DNA from: Tipula vernalis
Taxonomy: Eukaryota > Arthropoda > Insecta > Diptera > Tipulidae
Direction of reading: 5' to 3'
Assembly: GCA_958295665.1 (NCBI GenBank)
Contig: OY282560.1
Coordinates: 45,136,333-45,200,332, forward strand
Length of the DNA: 64,000 bases
Of this stretch, positions 34,926 through 46,441 are shown piece by piece; position 1 is the first letter of the stretch, and every line of letters begins with the position of its first letter. The position numbers were made by a program, and so were the translations under genes. The notes under the pieces are model-generated. The model was not told where the DNA came from. It ran no database searches and saw only the letters and a program-made list of their open reading frames with translations.

Positions 34926-37255
34926 AATGGAAGTTTGCCGTACAGTGCTACTTGGAGCACGAGGATTTATCGGTTTGCGTGATAGGTGAAGAAAACGATG
35001 TAAAAAAACGATGCGAAAGCGCCATCCAAAATAGTTTTTCCACTTTATCCGAGAAATTACGTGCACGTGCAGGCGACAAAGACTTCAAAAGAGGCGTGGA
35101 ATAACCTGAATAAGGACATTCTAGGATACTGATTTAATCAGATGTGTTGCAAAGTGTGGTTCACTAGAAGAATATGTGAACATGATAGTTACGACTTCGC
35201 ATAAATTGGAAGCAATTGGAATGCAAGTGAATAACGAGTGGGTTGGTGTTCTGTTGCTGACTGGCTTGCCTGAACAGTATAACTCCATTATAATGGGAAT
35301 AGAAAGCAGTGGTGTAAAAATAACAGCCTGATACCATTAAAACCAAATTACTTCAGGACGTAAGGAAATAAACGAAGAAGTGGATGTAAACAGGTCAAGT
35401 CAACGAATACCGAGCAAATAATGGTTACAGATTGGTATTTTAACTCCGGTGCATCAGCACATAAGGTAAAAAAGCTCTAACAACCTAAAAAATATTTCGC
35501 CATCAGCGATTACCAAATTATCAGCGCGTCAGACTATAGAAAGTTGGAAGTTGGCGTAATGGGAAACCTAGGGGGGCGTATTATGTGTACCAAATATTGT
35601 CTGTATAAGCAGGATTACAAGTCACGGAAGGTCACGGAATTCTGCTGATAGTATGATTCGTGCTTGCTTAATTTACCATTTATCGATTGAACACATAGTC
35701 AAAAACTGTCATGTCCAAGGCAGCAAACACGAAAAATGATGAGTTAGTTCTGTGGCACAATGTTTGGGGCATATCAACTGTGAATATTTTAAGAAAATTA
35801 AATATATGGTAAATGGAGTGAACTTTTGTACGAGTGAAATTAGTGGTTGTGAAGTTTGTTAGAAAGGAAAGCAAACAAGGCAGTCATTTCGAAAGAGTGT
35901 TACTAAAACAGCGTCTTGAGTATCGTTCACTCGGACGTATGTGAAGCCATTGAAACTGAGTCGCTTGGCGGTGCGAAGTATGTATTGGTATGATGATTTT
36001 TCTTAAGAAGTGTTTGTTAACATAATGAAAGCGAATTCTGAGGTGAAAGAGCATTTCAAGAATTTTAAGAGCATTGTTCAGAATCAGACAAACTACAAAA
36101 TTAAAATTCTGCGAATGGGCAATGGCACTTATTATGTGAACTATGATTCGCTTGGTTTTTTATAAACATGCGAAATACGACATCAAACAACCGCGCCCTA
36201 TTCACCGGAACAAAATGGCGTCGCGGAAAGGATGAATAGAACCTTTGTTAAGAAAGTACGTTGTATGTTAATAGAAGATGGTTTGCCGAAAAGCTTCTGG
36301 GCGGAATCAATCTCAACAGCAGCATATTTAATAAATCGGACACCATCTAAAGCAGTGGAAGATCAGATTCCAGAGGAAATATGGAATGGACGAAGATGGA
36401 GTTGGAAGTAAGTGTATCCAAATCGAAAAAATACGTAATGGTTCGATATTCTGTCTTTATCATCCTGCCAAGAAAACAATCGTGAAGAGTCGAGTTGTTG
36501 TGTTTATGGAAGGACAACGAATTCTGGTGAATGAAGATAGGTAATAGTGTTCTAGGCTATTTTGATCCATTCGCAGAAATGCAATCGAAGCCTGCTGAAA
36601 CGTTGAATAAAAGTGTGTCTCCGATGCAAAAATAGAGTTTTGACTCGATTGAAAGGGTTGAAAAGCTGGCGTAACTTAAGGATGTTGTATTGGATGTCGA
36701 TGAATACGTTCCAAAAATTGAAGTGGATGGATCATTAGAGCCATTGAGAAGATCATGCAGAATCCTGAAATCGAAGGCCTAGCAGAAGAGTATGATGCCT
36801 TAATCGAAAATGCAACTTGGGAAATGACAGACGTGCCTCCCCAAACTAAAGCTATTGCTTGCAAGTGGGTCTTCAAAACCAAAAAATATTATGAAGGTCG
36901 AGTTATCCGTCATAAGGTCATTGATTTTAAGGAAACGTACTTACCAGTTGTGAGATACAGTTCGATTGGACCTAAATCAAAAATTGACTAAAAGTATGTC
37001 GCCACAAAACAAATCGCAAAATAATGAAATGAGAAATATACCATACCAGGAAGTAATTGGAAGTTTGATATTTGCAGCACAGGAGACTTGGACGATAGAA
37101 GATCGACTACGGTTATGTGTTCAGGCTGCAAGAAAGAGTAATAACGTGGAACTCCAGGAAACAACACACTGTGGCTTTGTCTACAACAGAAGCTGAGTAT
37201 TTCAGTTTGTCGTCAGCAGTTCAAGGGTTATTGTGGATCTGGGGCTGACCCACCT
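34925..37255 (+). mobile_element. Ty1/copia retrotransposon, heavily decayed
   Basis: Protein order gag, integrase, RT defines copia. Gag: WKFAVQCYLEHEDLSVCVIG at 34928-34990 and HVQATKTSKEAWNNLNKD at 35060. Gag-PR: WYFNSGASAHKV at about 35430, near the protease active site (DSGA-type). Integrase: IVHSDVCEAIETESLGGAKY at about 35925-35980, PYSPEQNGVAERMNR at 36200-36240, RCMLIEDGLPKSFWAES to 36310. RT start: ENATWEMTDVPPQTKAIACK at 36808-36870, and decayed RT/RNase H (YQEVIGSLIFA) to 37200. The YVDD box is absent. No LTR was identified; the 5' end is replaced by the palindrome. Confidence 0.7.
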
Positions 37256-37690
37256 TCTATGTCTGCACTATAGGCTTGCATGAAGAAATGCAACATGCAG
37301 ATGGTTGATACAATACGGGTCTATAGCCGTACGTCCTCGATTTGGCTACTACTGCGTAAAGTAGGACGGTAAAATTGAACTGGGAAAAAATTGGGAGTGC
37401 CTTGAGCCCCGGAAAAAAATTATTTTCGATTTTTACGGTTGGTATCGTTATCCAAAATAGAATAATCCCCAAAAAAAATTTTGAAAGATTTTTGAAACAT
37501 TATTTTAATTTGTTTTATAACTTAGAGGATCATTTTTAACAAATTTGTGTTTTTTAATAATTACTCTCATACTAAAATAGAGAACTTTCGAAAGCCGTTT
37601 AGCATTGGACCGCAAACGCGCAAAGATGATAGGAAAACTTCAGAAAAATGTGAAAAATATGTTCGAACAAAATCTCAACCCTCTGCTCAA
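37256..37690. other. unassigned DNA
   Basis: No supported feature. The first part may be a 3' LTR of the copia relic, but no second copy exists in the window to test this. Confidence 0.4.
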
Positions 37691-37758
37691 CTCATACTAT
37701 CATAGCACCAACATACATACCATCATACCATCACCATCATACCATCATACCCTCCCGC
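37691..37758. repeat. TATGATGG-type satellite, block 2
   Basis: Repeats of CATACCATCA and related words, the reverse complement of the block at 26.3 kb. Confidence 0.75.
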
Positions 37759-38185
37759 AGGGGCGCTCCTCAGATATAGTGGCGACGAGTGTCACAATCC
37801 CGCGGGCCCCAGCTAAAACTCTGGGAGCGTCTGACCCATATTGGGCGGCTCCCATGTCCGAGTGAGGCGGTATACTCTCTCAAAAATTCAGAAGCGTCTG
37901 CCCACAGTGGGCGGCTCCCTGGTCAGCGTCTGTTCTCCAGGAGGAGCGGCTGCACTCTACCACCTGGCAGTAGGTATAAAATGCTTGTAATTTACTGGGC
38001 TGTTTACTGCAACTCTTCTGCCCAGAACCATCAACTAAATTTCCAACGACTGAGTCTGGTTAAACTATTAAAAAACTTTCCACAACTTAATTTGAGTTTT
38101 CAACAATTTAATTTATTTATTTTATGAATATTCCACAACATGTATTATTTTGTCTGTAATACACGACCTCACCAACACTGACCGT
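37759..38185. mobile_element. GC-rich LTR- or leader-like block
   Basis: A GC-rich island in AT-rich surroundings. Two near-identical units at about 37828 and 37890 contain GCGTCTGMCCA...GGGCGGCTCCC; each has an internal hairpin (GCCCACAGTGGGC in the second). A TATAAAA box lies at 37975-37982 after CACCTGGCAGTAG. TGTCACAATCCCGC at 37789 could be an LTR start. TGGCGACGAGTGTCAC (37780) could instead be a primer-binding site. I cannot decide between a solo LTR and a leader fragment. Confidence 0.4.
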
Positions 38186-38722
38186 GTAGAATACTTCTTA
38201 ACAGTATAATAATAATCCCCCAACATGACAATTCTCTTTATATACCAAAAATGACGTACCAATACATATGCGTTATATGTATGAAGTATGCGTCATTCAA
38301 TAATTTCATCTTGCAATTCAATTTCTTTAAATGGTATAAAATACTTTCTCATCATGGAACATACTATACTATGATGAGTTTGACAGTAAGAAGTACTGTC
38401 ACAATAATTATAATATTTACATTAAAATTTGATTAAGGTAAGCAAAACATTACATTATTTAATAAATATGATCTAATTAACTAATAACAATTGTTTTCAG
38501 CTATTTTATGTGATTCGAGGAATACATTTGTCGTCACTCGTGGTATTCAGATAAGTATTCCTAATGTTTTTAATTATAAATACATTTTTAGTTTAAGACC
38601 GATTTCTTTGTTGATTATGTTTCTTTCTTCTTTAATTTTAGGAGCGTTCTGCTTCCAACAATGCTAGGGTAGGTACACCCGAAAATTGTACTAAATGGTA
38701 GGTAAAAAGAAGTTTGTGTTAC
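38186..38722. other. AT-rich intergenic DNA
   Basis: No feature is seen before the R1-clade element. Confidence 0.5.
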
Positions 38723-38800
38723 GGTGCAGGGGCTCGGAACCCCAATACCGGCGGTTTTAGGGAGTGGGCAAGCAGATAGACAAGGAGATATCCGACAAGG

Positions 38801-39731
38801 ATGACGCCAAGTGGCAAAATCGAGCGATCGCTGTTACTTACGTCCATGTCAGTAGAAAATGTCGAGAGGAGCACGGATACGAGCAAGGAGGCTATGCTAG
38901 CTAGTCTAGGAACCACAAAGAAAAAAAGAATACTGCTTTCGGTACACTCTGGGTACCGAAAAATGAGCATCTTCAGTGCAAATCAAATGGTGGAAAAATC
39001 AAAGGGCTCGGAAGAGGGGTGGCAGAAAGTGGAAGGTAAAAGAAGACCCAAAAGGAGACGTCGGCTACGTAGGTAGCGGATCCGACCGGATGCGTTGCTA
39101 ATCAAGAAGAGTGCGGAAATTGAATTCGCTGAGCTACTTCGGAAATTAAAAGACAATGAATAGCCTGGGTGAAAAGGTGTCGAACGTACGCCAAACTTTG
39201 AATGGAGACCTTCTGTTGGAGCTATAAAATACGGGAGACCGCGCGCAATCCTCAATATTCCGAGATCAACTAGAAACAGCAATTGGGCAGCAGGCTACAG
39301 TTAAAACTATGACCCAAGAAATACTACTGGTGATCAAGGACATTAACGGGGTTACCACTTCCTAGGAAGTGAGTGAGCCTCTGGAAGCACAGTTTGAAGG
39401 CGCAAAAGGGTTGTGTACTATCAAATCAGTTGCAACAGCTTACCGAGGAGCTCAGACTGCAGTAATTAGTCTACCAAGAAGTGTGGCTGAAAAATTGATT
39501 GAAGCGGACAAAGTGAGAATCGGTTGGGTCTCTTGCCGGATCCGGGAGAAAATAGAGCTGACTAGCTGTTTTAAATGCTACGGCTATGGTCATCGAGCAT
39601 CAAGCTGTAAAAGCGGAACTGACAGACCAAAGCTCTGCTGGAGATGTGGTGAAGAGGGATATGTTGCTAAAACATGCCTAAAAGAACTGAAACGTATGAC
39701 GAAAAGGCCATTGGAAGTAGCAAACACGTGA
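38801..39731 (+). pseudogene. R1-clade ORF1 (gag-like) remnant
   Basis: The first 92 codons (ATG 38801) are basic and end in KRRPKRRRRLRR with a TAG. A decayed middle follows, then 39369-39731 is open: TAYRGAQTAVISLPRSVAEK (gag-like domain) and two zinc knuckles. These are CFKCYGYGHRASSC (intact CCHC) and CWRCGEEGYVAKTC (His changed to Tyr). ORF1 proteins of this clade coat the element RNA. Confidence 0.7.
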
Positions 39732-39744
39732 GTGGTAGCTCGAA

Positions 39745-42555
39745 ATGTCCAGCGTACCAGAACGCGATGCGAGTAGAGCAGAAGAAATGAAAATAGTCCA
39801 AATAAACCTTAACCACTGTGAGGCTGCTCAGGATCTGTTACAACAGTCAGTACGGGAGGTTGAAGCAGGTATTGTAATTGTATGCGAGCAATACCGAAAC
39901 CTTGATAGAAGAACTTGGGCCTCGGACATATCGAACCGGGCTGCTGTGTGGGCTTGTGGTAACCACCCCCTACAGGAAATTGGTGGGGCTCTGATTCCGG
40001 CTTGGTTAGACCCATGGCTAACGGTATCCACTTTTATAGCTGCTACGCTCATCCTAGTGCATCAATGGAGGAGTTCAAAACTTTCCTGGATCAACTAACG
40101 AATGACGCGTGGAGTCGAATACCGTTACTGATAGCTGGTGATTTTAACGCATGGGCTATCGACTGGGGAAGCAGAGAAACATAAAGTAGAGGTAATGCTT
40201 TGTTGGAAGCCCTCGCGTGCTTACGTATTGGTGAGTAAAGGAAATGTACCAGCCTTTTATAGGGGCAATGCAGGCTCGATAATTGATCTCACGTTCATGA
40301 GCAATTGTCTTGCCGCCAGATGTGTAGAATGGAGAGTTAGTGACCTATACACACATAGTGATCACCAAGCCATTGTATACAAACTGCTAGATAGGAGTCC
40401 ACGAAGAAACTCAGTTGGATATAAAAGGGATCCAATTGGTTGGAAGGCTAAGACGTTTAACAAGGACATCTTTCTGTTTATGATGGAGGATACCGTGCTA
40501 TGTGGAACCGAAATAATAAAGCCACTCAACTCATGAGCCATATTACAAAAGCCTGTGATGCAGCAATGCACAGAAGGATAGTGGACAACCGCAGGAAGCC
40601 TGTCTTCTGGTGGAACGATAAGATTTCAGACTTAAGAAGGAAATGTCACAGGGCAAGGAGACAATACCAAAGAGCCAGGCGTTTCGAAGACCCTGTTTCG
40701 CGACAACGATATCGTGAAACTAGGCTGGAACTCAAGCGTGCCATCAAACTAAGTAAAGGGAAGTGTTTTCGTGAGTTGTGGGAAGAAGTCGACCATGACC
40801 TCTGGGGTAAACCATACAGATCAGTGATGAAAAAATTCAGAAGTAATAGCACTGCTACTCCCACATGTCCGGTAATTTGCTGCAAATATCGGGGAATGAA
40901 GAGGATGGTGTTCTACCAGTCACCGAGGAGGAAGTTCTAAAGGCATGTTTCAGAGTAGGGAACAATAAAACTCCTGGCCCGGACAACGTTCCGAACATAG
41001 CATTGAAGTCGGCTGTCCAAGTGTACCCAAACATCTTCACTGAGGTATACACTGGATGCTTAGTAGAAGGAATCTTCCCTAGTAAGTGGAAGGAACAAAG
41101 GCTAGTATTGTTGCGAAAGGAGACAAACCACCATGAGAGCCGTTCTCCTATCGCCCAATCTGCTTGTTGGACACTGCAGGCAAGATGTTAGAGAGGATTG
41201 TTTGTGACCGGTTGCAGGAAGCTATCGTTGCAACGGGTGACCTGGCAGAATATCAATACGGCTTTCGGAAGGAACGTTCGACGGTCGATGCTATTAAGTT
41301 TGTGGTAGATGCGGCGCAGGGGGCAACAGCTGGTTCCAGGTGGTTGCATGGTAGGAAACAGTACTGTGCTGTAGTGACTCTGGACGTGCAGAATGCTTTC
41401 AACAAGGCCAATTGGAGCTGCATATTTAACGCACTGGCCCGGATGGAAGTACCGACCTACCTATTGAGAATAGTTGCGAGCTACTTCAACCAGAGGATCC
41501 TGTAACTGGTGGAATCCCTCAAGGATCAGTGCTAGGCCCGATACTCTAGAATGTGATAAATGATGGCGTGCTTCGACTCCCCATACCAATTGAAGCTCGG
41601 GTGGTCTGTTTTGCGGACGATATCACGGTTGTGGTTGTCGCAAAACACAGGGAGGAAATCGTGGAAATCTGCAACAGGACGGTCCGACTCATCCAGCAGT
41701 GGTTAGTAATCAACTGGTCTGCAGCTAGCGGAGCATAAGACCGAAGCTGCCTAATCACTGGCAGGAAAATAATGGAGAGCATAACTTTAGAGGTTGGTGC
41801 CCAAAAAATAGTCAGTCAGCCATCCATTAGGTATCTGGAGGTAACGATTGATTCCAGACTGTCGTACAAGACACATCTCACTACCTCTAGTGAGAAAGCA
41901 AGGAGAGTGAACGCGGCATTGGCACGAATAATGCCGAATACAAAGAATTCTGCGTGCTAACGTCGTAACATCAATACTATTGTATGGCGCACCAATTTGG
42001 GCCAACTCATTGGAGAAGATGACCTTTAGGAGAAGAGTGGCAACCGTCCAGAGGATAAGGGCGTTAAGAGTGTTGTGCGCATACCGAATGGTATCCGATG
42101 ATGCTGCCTGTGTTCTTGCGGGGATGCCCCCTATTGATATGCTGGCTAAGGAGCGCCAAACCAGGTATCTGCAACGTGAGCAGAGAACGGAAGAAGAGAA
42201 CTGCAGGATAGCGCGGTTTGAGACCATGACTACTTGACAGAGAAGATGGGATGACTCGACCAAATGTAGATGGACCCACCGCCTGATTCCATTGACAGAG
42301 ACTAGGGTAAACAGAAGGCATGGAGAAGTGGATTATCACCTAACCCAGTTCCACACCGGTCATGGTTGCTTCAAAGCATATACCTGTGTAGGTTCAAAAT
42401 CGAGGACTCACCTGATTGCCCTACGTGCATGGAAACGCTGGAGACCGTTTATGCTAGAGCCTGAAGAAGGATGGAATGCAGTAAGCGTGACTGTATCACG
42501 GATTATGAAGGAGTTGAGACGTGTCGAAAGATGCAGAAATGTAGCGAAAAGCTAA
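39745..42555 (+). pseudogene. R1-clade ORF2, endonuclease and reverse transcriptase
   Basis: Endonuclease: QINLNHCEAAQ (Asn), CEQY (Glu) at 39880, and in the next frame LLIAGDFNAWAIDWGS (Asp/Asn) at 40125-40175 and SDHQAIVYKL at 40360. RT: NNKTPGPDNVPNIALK at 40965, CLLDTAGKMLERI-type block near 41160, YQYGFRKERSTVDAI at 41255, VVTLDVQNAFNKANW (catalytic Asp) at 41370, GGIPQGSVLGPIL-type text across a stop at about 41510-41550, and VVCFADDITVVV (FADD box) at 41600-41635. Thumb and C-terminal parts with RVLCAYRMVSDDAACVLAG run to 42240. All key motifs can still be read but over at least six frame interruptions. Confidence 0.75.
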
Positions 42556-42680
42556 GTCTAGCCCATGGAGGCAGCCTAGGCTGAGCCTGCCTCGTGAAGT
42601 AATACCTAACGGTTGGGTAATGGTCCGCATGTGAAGCCTATCGAAGGTTCCTCCCTCCGCCACAAAAAAATAAATAAAAT

Positions 42681-42805
42681 ACCATCATACCACCATACCA
42701 TCATATCATAACCATCATCATACCACCATCATTATCACAAAATTCGTACAAACAACCAATCGTACCATTATAAAATCATAACATCATACCTTCATACCGT
42801 CATAC
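42681..42805. repeat. TATGATGG-type satellite, block 3
   Basis: Irregular CATACCATCA/ACCATCATACC words directly after the A-rich end of the R1-clade element. Confidence 0.8.
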
Positions 42806-42854
42806 CTACCTTATAGACCTAATTATCATCAATCAAGAAGGAGATGAATGTTTG

Positions 42855-44400
42855 AGATATTAACAGTGACCTTTCTTAAGTCTTAAACAATATTTGAGTA
42901 AAGCTTGGTTCAAATCATTCAATGTGTGTGCATTTGTTTAAATATCACACACATATAAACTAATATCACTTTTAAATACAGTGAAACCTCATTTCAACGG
43001 ACACACAATTTAGCGGAATCCTTACTTCAACGGACAAACTTTTAAGTTCCATGCATCTGAAGTTTATCAATGAAAATATCCCTTAGATAGGCTGACACTT
43101 TATTAGAGTGGACACGGACAGGTATTTCTGCGGTGATACTGGTTTTACGAGTACACCTCAAATTGAAACTTTATCATTTCAAATTGAACCTTTAGCAAAT
43201 CATATGTATGGCTAATTAGAACGTAACTTGGCTATTTCTAAGCCGGTTTTAGTGAAATTTGACATCCATGATTGAAATGGTATTCTTAAATGATTTTTGG
43301 ATAAAATTTATGAATATGGCCATAAAAATAAATAAATAAAATTTAACATTTGCATGGGAAATTGAATTTTAAAATGATTCTTAGATGAAGTTATGGAATA
43401 TAAAATAAAAATCATTTTTAGAATACCATTTTCAATGTACTTATCATAATCGGTTGAGAAATAGGCAAGTTCCATTATACTTTTCCATATTCCAGAACTT
43501 CATCCAGAAATCATTTTAGAATCCCATTTCCAATGTGCAAGCCGAATTACAACATAATTGATTGAAAAATAGGCAAGTTCCATAGAATGGAAGAGTAGAA
43601 TCCCATTTCCAACGCATATGTCAAATTTCACCATAATCGGTTGAGAAATATGCAAGTTCCATTACACTTGGCCATATTCCAGAATTTCATCCAAAACTCA
43701 TTTTAGAATACCATTTTACAGTGACCTTTCTTAAGTCTTAAAAAATATTTGTGTAAGGTTTGGTTCAAATCGGTCAAGTCGTGTGGATTTGTTTAAATAT
43801 CATACACATATGTTGTACATACATAAAAACACTCATTTTATTTTATAGATTGCTCAACTGCTCACTAAACACTGGTCCAACACCATCTCAACCCCAATTC
43901 AACCCAGAAACCGCCCTCAACCCAACCCTCAACCAAACCGCAAACTCTCTATCAAACTCAATCCTCAAACCAGCATAAATAAAAAATTCGTCAACTGCTC
44001 ACTATATCTTAACCCAACCCCAACTCAACTGCAACTCAACTTGAACTCAACCCGCAAATTGACCCCTAACTTAACCTTCAAAACAACCCCAAACTCAATA
44101 CCCAACTCTATTATGTGTCAATTAGTAAGGCAGGTACCCGACTCTCTTGACGCACAGGTTCCAAAAGCTTTTCAAATTTCAGCCTTGACCATAGAAATAG
44201 ATTGGCAAAAAAAAATTCTAAATCGAACAAGCCGTTCTCGAGATACCATGGGTACAGACCAACAGACATCCAGATATCCAGACAGACGGACGGACATTTT
44301 TTTTTGTTAGCTTTTTAGACTTAGGGACTTTCAAAACGTCGAGAAAAGTGGTTTTGGACCAACCTAATTTTTGATCATTTTTGACAGGATTTCAATACTT
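42855..44400 (-). repeat. dispersed repeat family A, copy 3, rearranged
   Basis: 43830-44400 is the inverse of 8915-9480, including the minisatellite of AACTCAACCC variants (43860-44110), the GGTACCCGACTCTC segment and CAGACAGACGGACGGAC. 43715-43825 and 42857-42955 are two copies of the CAGTGACCTTTCTTAAGTC block. 43150-43400 and 43410-43700 are arranged as inverted copies of the GGGATTCTAAAATG / TTTCTCAACCG motif, so the copy has been duplicated and partly inverted. Two minus- or plus-strand frames inside are repeat translations, not genes. Confidence 0.65.
42979..43150 (+). mobile_element. pogo-like terminal fragment
   Basis: CAGTGAAACCTCATTTCAACGGACA, followed by a second spaced CAACGGACA, resembles the terminal inverted repeats of pogo/Tigger transposons. 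The inverted partner is not clear, so only a fragment or an eroded MITE can be claimed. It sits between two copies of the repeat-A CAGTGACC block. Confidence 0.35.
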
Positions 44401-44404
44401 TGGT

Positions 44405-44520
44405 CTTTTTAGTTATTTATTTATTTAACTCCTTATTAATTTACATAGTTTTCGGTACACTCTATTTTGAGCATTAGCTCATTCATAATAGAGTGTACCA
44501 AAAGAGCTCGATATCTTAAC
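44405..44520 (-). mobile_element. 3' end of a LINE (same group as the 50.3-52.2 kb element)
   Basis: On the minus strand this is a hairpin followed by a (TAAA)n tail at 44413-44427. GGTACACTCTAT (44454-44465) pairs perfectly with 44488-44499, and the loop has an inner TGAGCATTAGCTCA stem. The same arrangement ends the larger element. Only the last ~110 bases are present, as expected for severe 5' truncation. Confidence 0.55.
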
Positions 44521-45473
44521 AATATATAAACTGCAATTTCATCCAGAAACATCGCCAATCCCCAGCCTTACTTGAATTTTTACTAAAAACATGTTTACAG
44601 CATCAGTTTTTATTGGTTTCGCTTGATCCTTGCTTCAAAATCTTCAGAAAGAAAACTTTGAGCATCCATATCGTCCTCATCTGACATCACCTTTTTTGGA
44701 AATCTGTTGTCAGGATGATATCTGCGTGGCTCGAGCAGTTGTTACAGCTAGGATCAACAACAAAGCCAAAACTTCGCCTGGATATTCCTTACAACCATAT
44801 AGCAGCTGGTTTACTATCCTGATTCTGGCTCGTCACTGGCGTCACCCACATATCGTAAAGATGATTTTATTATTTTTCCAATTATGGCACTTGGACTCCA
44901 TGTGGCAATTTGTACAATTTTCTCGTGTAAAATAATTTAGAAATAAAAAAAATTTAAAGAAATAAATTACAAAGTAAAAAAACGTCCAACCGACATGATA
45001 GCCAAGGCCTTTTAGACCGAAGTACTCGTAATATATGAATGGGTGCAATCTGTATGCATAATAAAAATAATAACTAAGTGCATTTAGTGTCTGAATAGTA
45101 TACTCGTATAGTGATCGCCAAATATGGCTCATGCCAACATTGAAAACGTTTACATACACTGGCTCGCAAAATTAACGCTCCAAACATTTTTTCACTGTAA
45201 CTTTTAAATTACACAAGATTTTTATATTCTAATTCCATACGTTGGCTAGTAGGCTTAGAAGCAAGATGTTATTAGAATGTTTCTAAGCTTGATTTCCATG
45301 AGAAAATCTTACTGACTTGTATATTTTACTGAAAAAGACAGAGGAGTTAAGACAATCAAAAATTCCATTAGAGTGACAAAGATAGTAATTTGTTTTATAG
45401 CAAAATTGTATGGTTATATTTTGACAGATTTTTGTTAACATAAGCAATAAATTTCATAATTTTTCGTAATTCA
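44521..45473. other. unassigned DNA
   Basis: A minus-strand frame (45159-44842) begins MSHIWRSLYEYTIQ and carries aromatic, possibly membrane-spanning segments (LNALSYYFYYAYRLHPF, then TFFYFVIYFFKFFLFLNYF). It has no recognised family, and its second half looks like translated AT-rich DNA. Further minus-strand text at 44640-44740 ends SDEDDMDAQSFLSEDFEARI before a stop, also unrecognised. These might be exons of one small membrane-protein gene, but splice sites that join them were not found. Confidence 0.3.
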
Positions 45474-45497
45474 TTGAGTGTGTTTCATTTTTTTTTT

Positions 45498-45704
45498 GTA
45501 TTTGTGATGGATAATTTGAAAACCGATTTAATGGATTATCCGGATCCCTTAAACGTAATGAATATGCGGACAATACAAACTGGGCAAAATGAAGCTTCAA
45601 AAATCAATTTCTACCCAAAGTCGCTTTCGAAAATCCCGATTTTTATATTCACCGTCGTGAATATTCCACAAGGGTGGTCTGCTTTGTACAGCCTCAATGA
45701 TTAA
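45498..45704 (+). CDS. small ORF, 68 codons, unknown
   Basis: ATG near 45508 (MDNLKTDLMDYPDPLNVMNM) to TAA 45704. It is followed by AATAAAATTTTT. The protein is soluble in appearance, with FYPKSLSKIPIFIFTVVNIP near the end. I do not recognise it. It lies 0.7 kb upstream of a transposon-like gene and could be part of it or of a neighbouring element. Confidence 0.25.
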   Translation, partial: VFVMDNLKTDLMDYPDPLNVMNMRTIQTGQNEASKINFYPKSLSKIPIFIFTVVNIPQGWSALYSLND

Positions 45705-45848
45705 TTCTAAAATAAAATTTTTTTTCAGGTTAGAATATAATTATAAAATATTTGAGAATATTTTTTCACACAGTACACATATGTACTGTGGTTTTGACAT
45801 ACCAGACCGCAGCTCCAATTCATTCATCAATGGCACAGGTGAAATAGG

Positions 45849-46226
45849 CTAGAATGATGGACTGTTTATACTAGATGAATTTTCACTGTTCGCCAACTGA
45901 ATACTTTGAAGCTCTACAGCTTCATCTTCGTCGCTAAAATTATAAAACTGGTATTCAACGACATCCGCTGGAACATTTTTCAGCACTATAATTTGTTCAT
46001 GCTCATAGCATAGTTGAAATTGTTTTAGAGACGCAACAAAACTATTGCGTTTGTACGGGGAATAAAAAAATCTCAATTGCATGGAAATCAATCCAAAACA
46101 CTTAGATTTATAGCAATTATTTGCTATTTTTTGATCCACTTTTCGATCCGCGATTGAATCATGGATTTTATAATCAACAATAACATCCGCATTATAAAAT
46201 TCCGTATTTTTATTTGATGCATACAA
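45849..46226 (-). CDS. ORF of unknown function (about 125 codons, no ATG start)
   Basis: The open frame begins with a TTG rather than ATG and continues upstream to about 46260 without one. Just upstream, in another frame, ATGGATTCAAAAGAGAATTGGG is followed by GTAAGT, so a spliced start is conceivable. The protein has YEHEQIIVLKNVPADVVEYQ and an acidic C-terminus (NFSDEDEAVELQ; SENSSSINSPSF). No family is recognised. It is divergent from the transposon-like gene at 46442. Confidence 0.3.
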   Translation of the reverse strand: MYASNKNTEFYNADVIVDYKIHDSIADRKVDQKIANNCYKSKCFGLISMQLRFFYSPYKRNSFVASLKQFQLCYEHEQIIVLKNVPADVVEYQFYNFSDEDEAVELQSIQLANSENSSSINSPSF

Positions 46227-46441
46227 ACTTACCCCAATTCTCTTTTGAATCCATATTTTTATAAATATAATTTAATATTTAATATCTTTTTAATAATTTA
46301 ATATAAATAATAAAACTTTGTTTACCTTAAATTTATTTTAATTTTTTTTTTCCAAACATCACTTTATACCACAAAAATATCGAAGTCTGGTTAACTTCAT
46401 ATTTTCAACAAATCCAGAAAGAATTCAACACAACCCAATAT

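Larger units (their letters stand above)
38723..42680 (+). mobile_element. R1-clade non-LTR retrotransposon, nearly full length, decayed
   Basis: About 3.96 kb with a short 5' UTR, ORF1 with CCHC knuckles, ORF2 with endonuclease and RT, a 3' UTR and an A-rich end (CACAAAAAAATAAATAAAAT, 42660-42680). ORF2 lacks RNase H, and the endonuclease opening KIVQINLNHCEAAQDLL is typical of the R1 clade. The structure is collinear, but several frameshifts and stops (for example 40098, 40184, 41503, 41738, 41958, 42235) disable it. The 3' end runs directly into the satellite block at 42.68 kb, so that satellite may have been the target. Confidence 0.8.

Noticed and set aside
41787..42263. 158-codon minus-strand frame
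   Set aside because: Antisense to the R1-clade RT thumb/C-terminal region.
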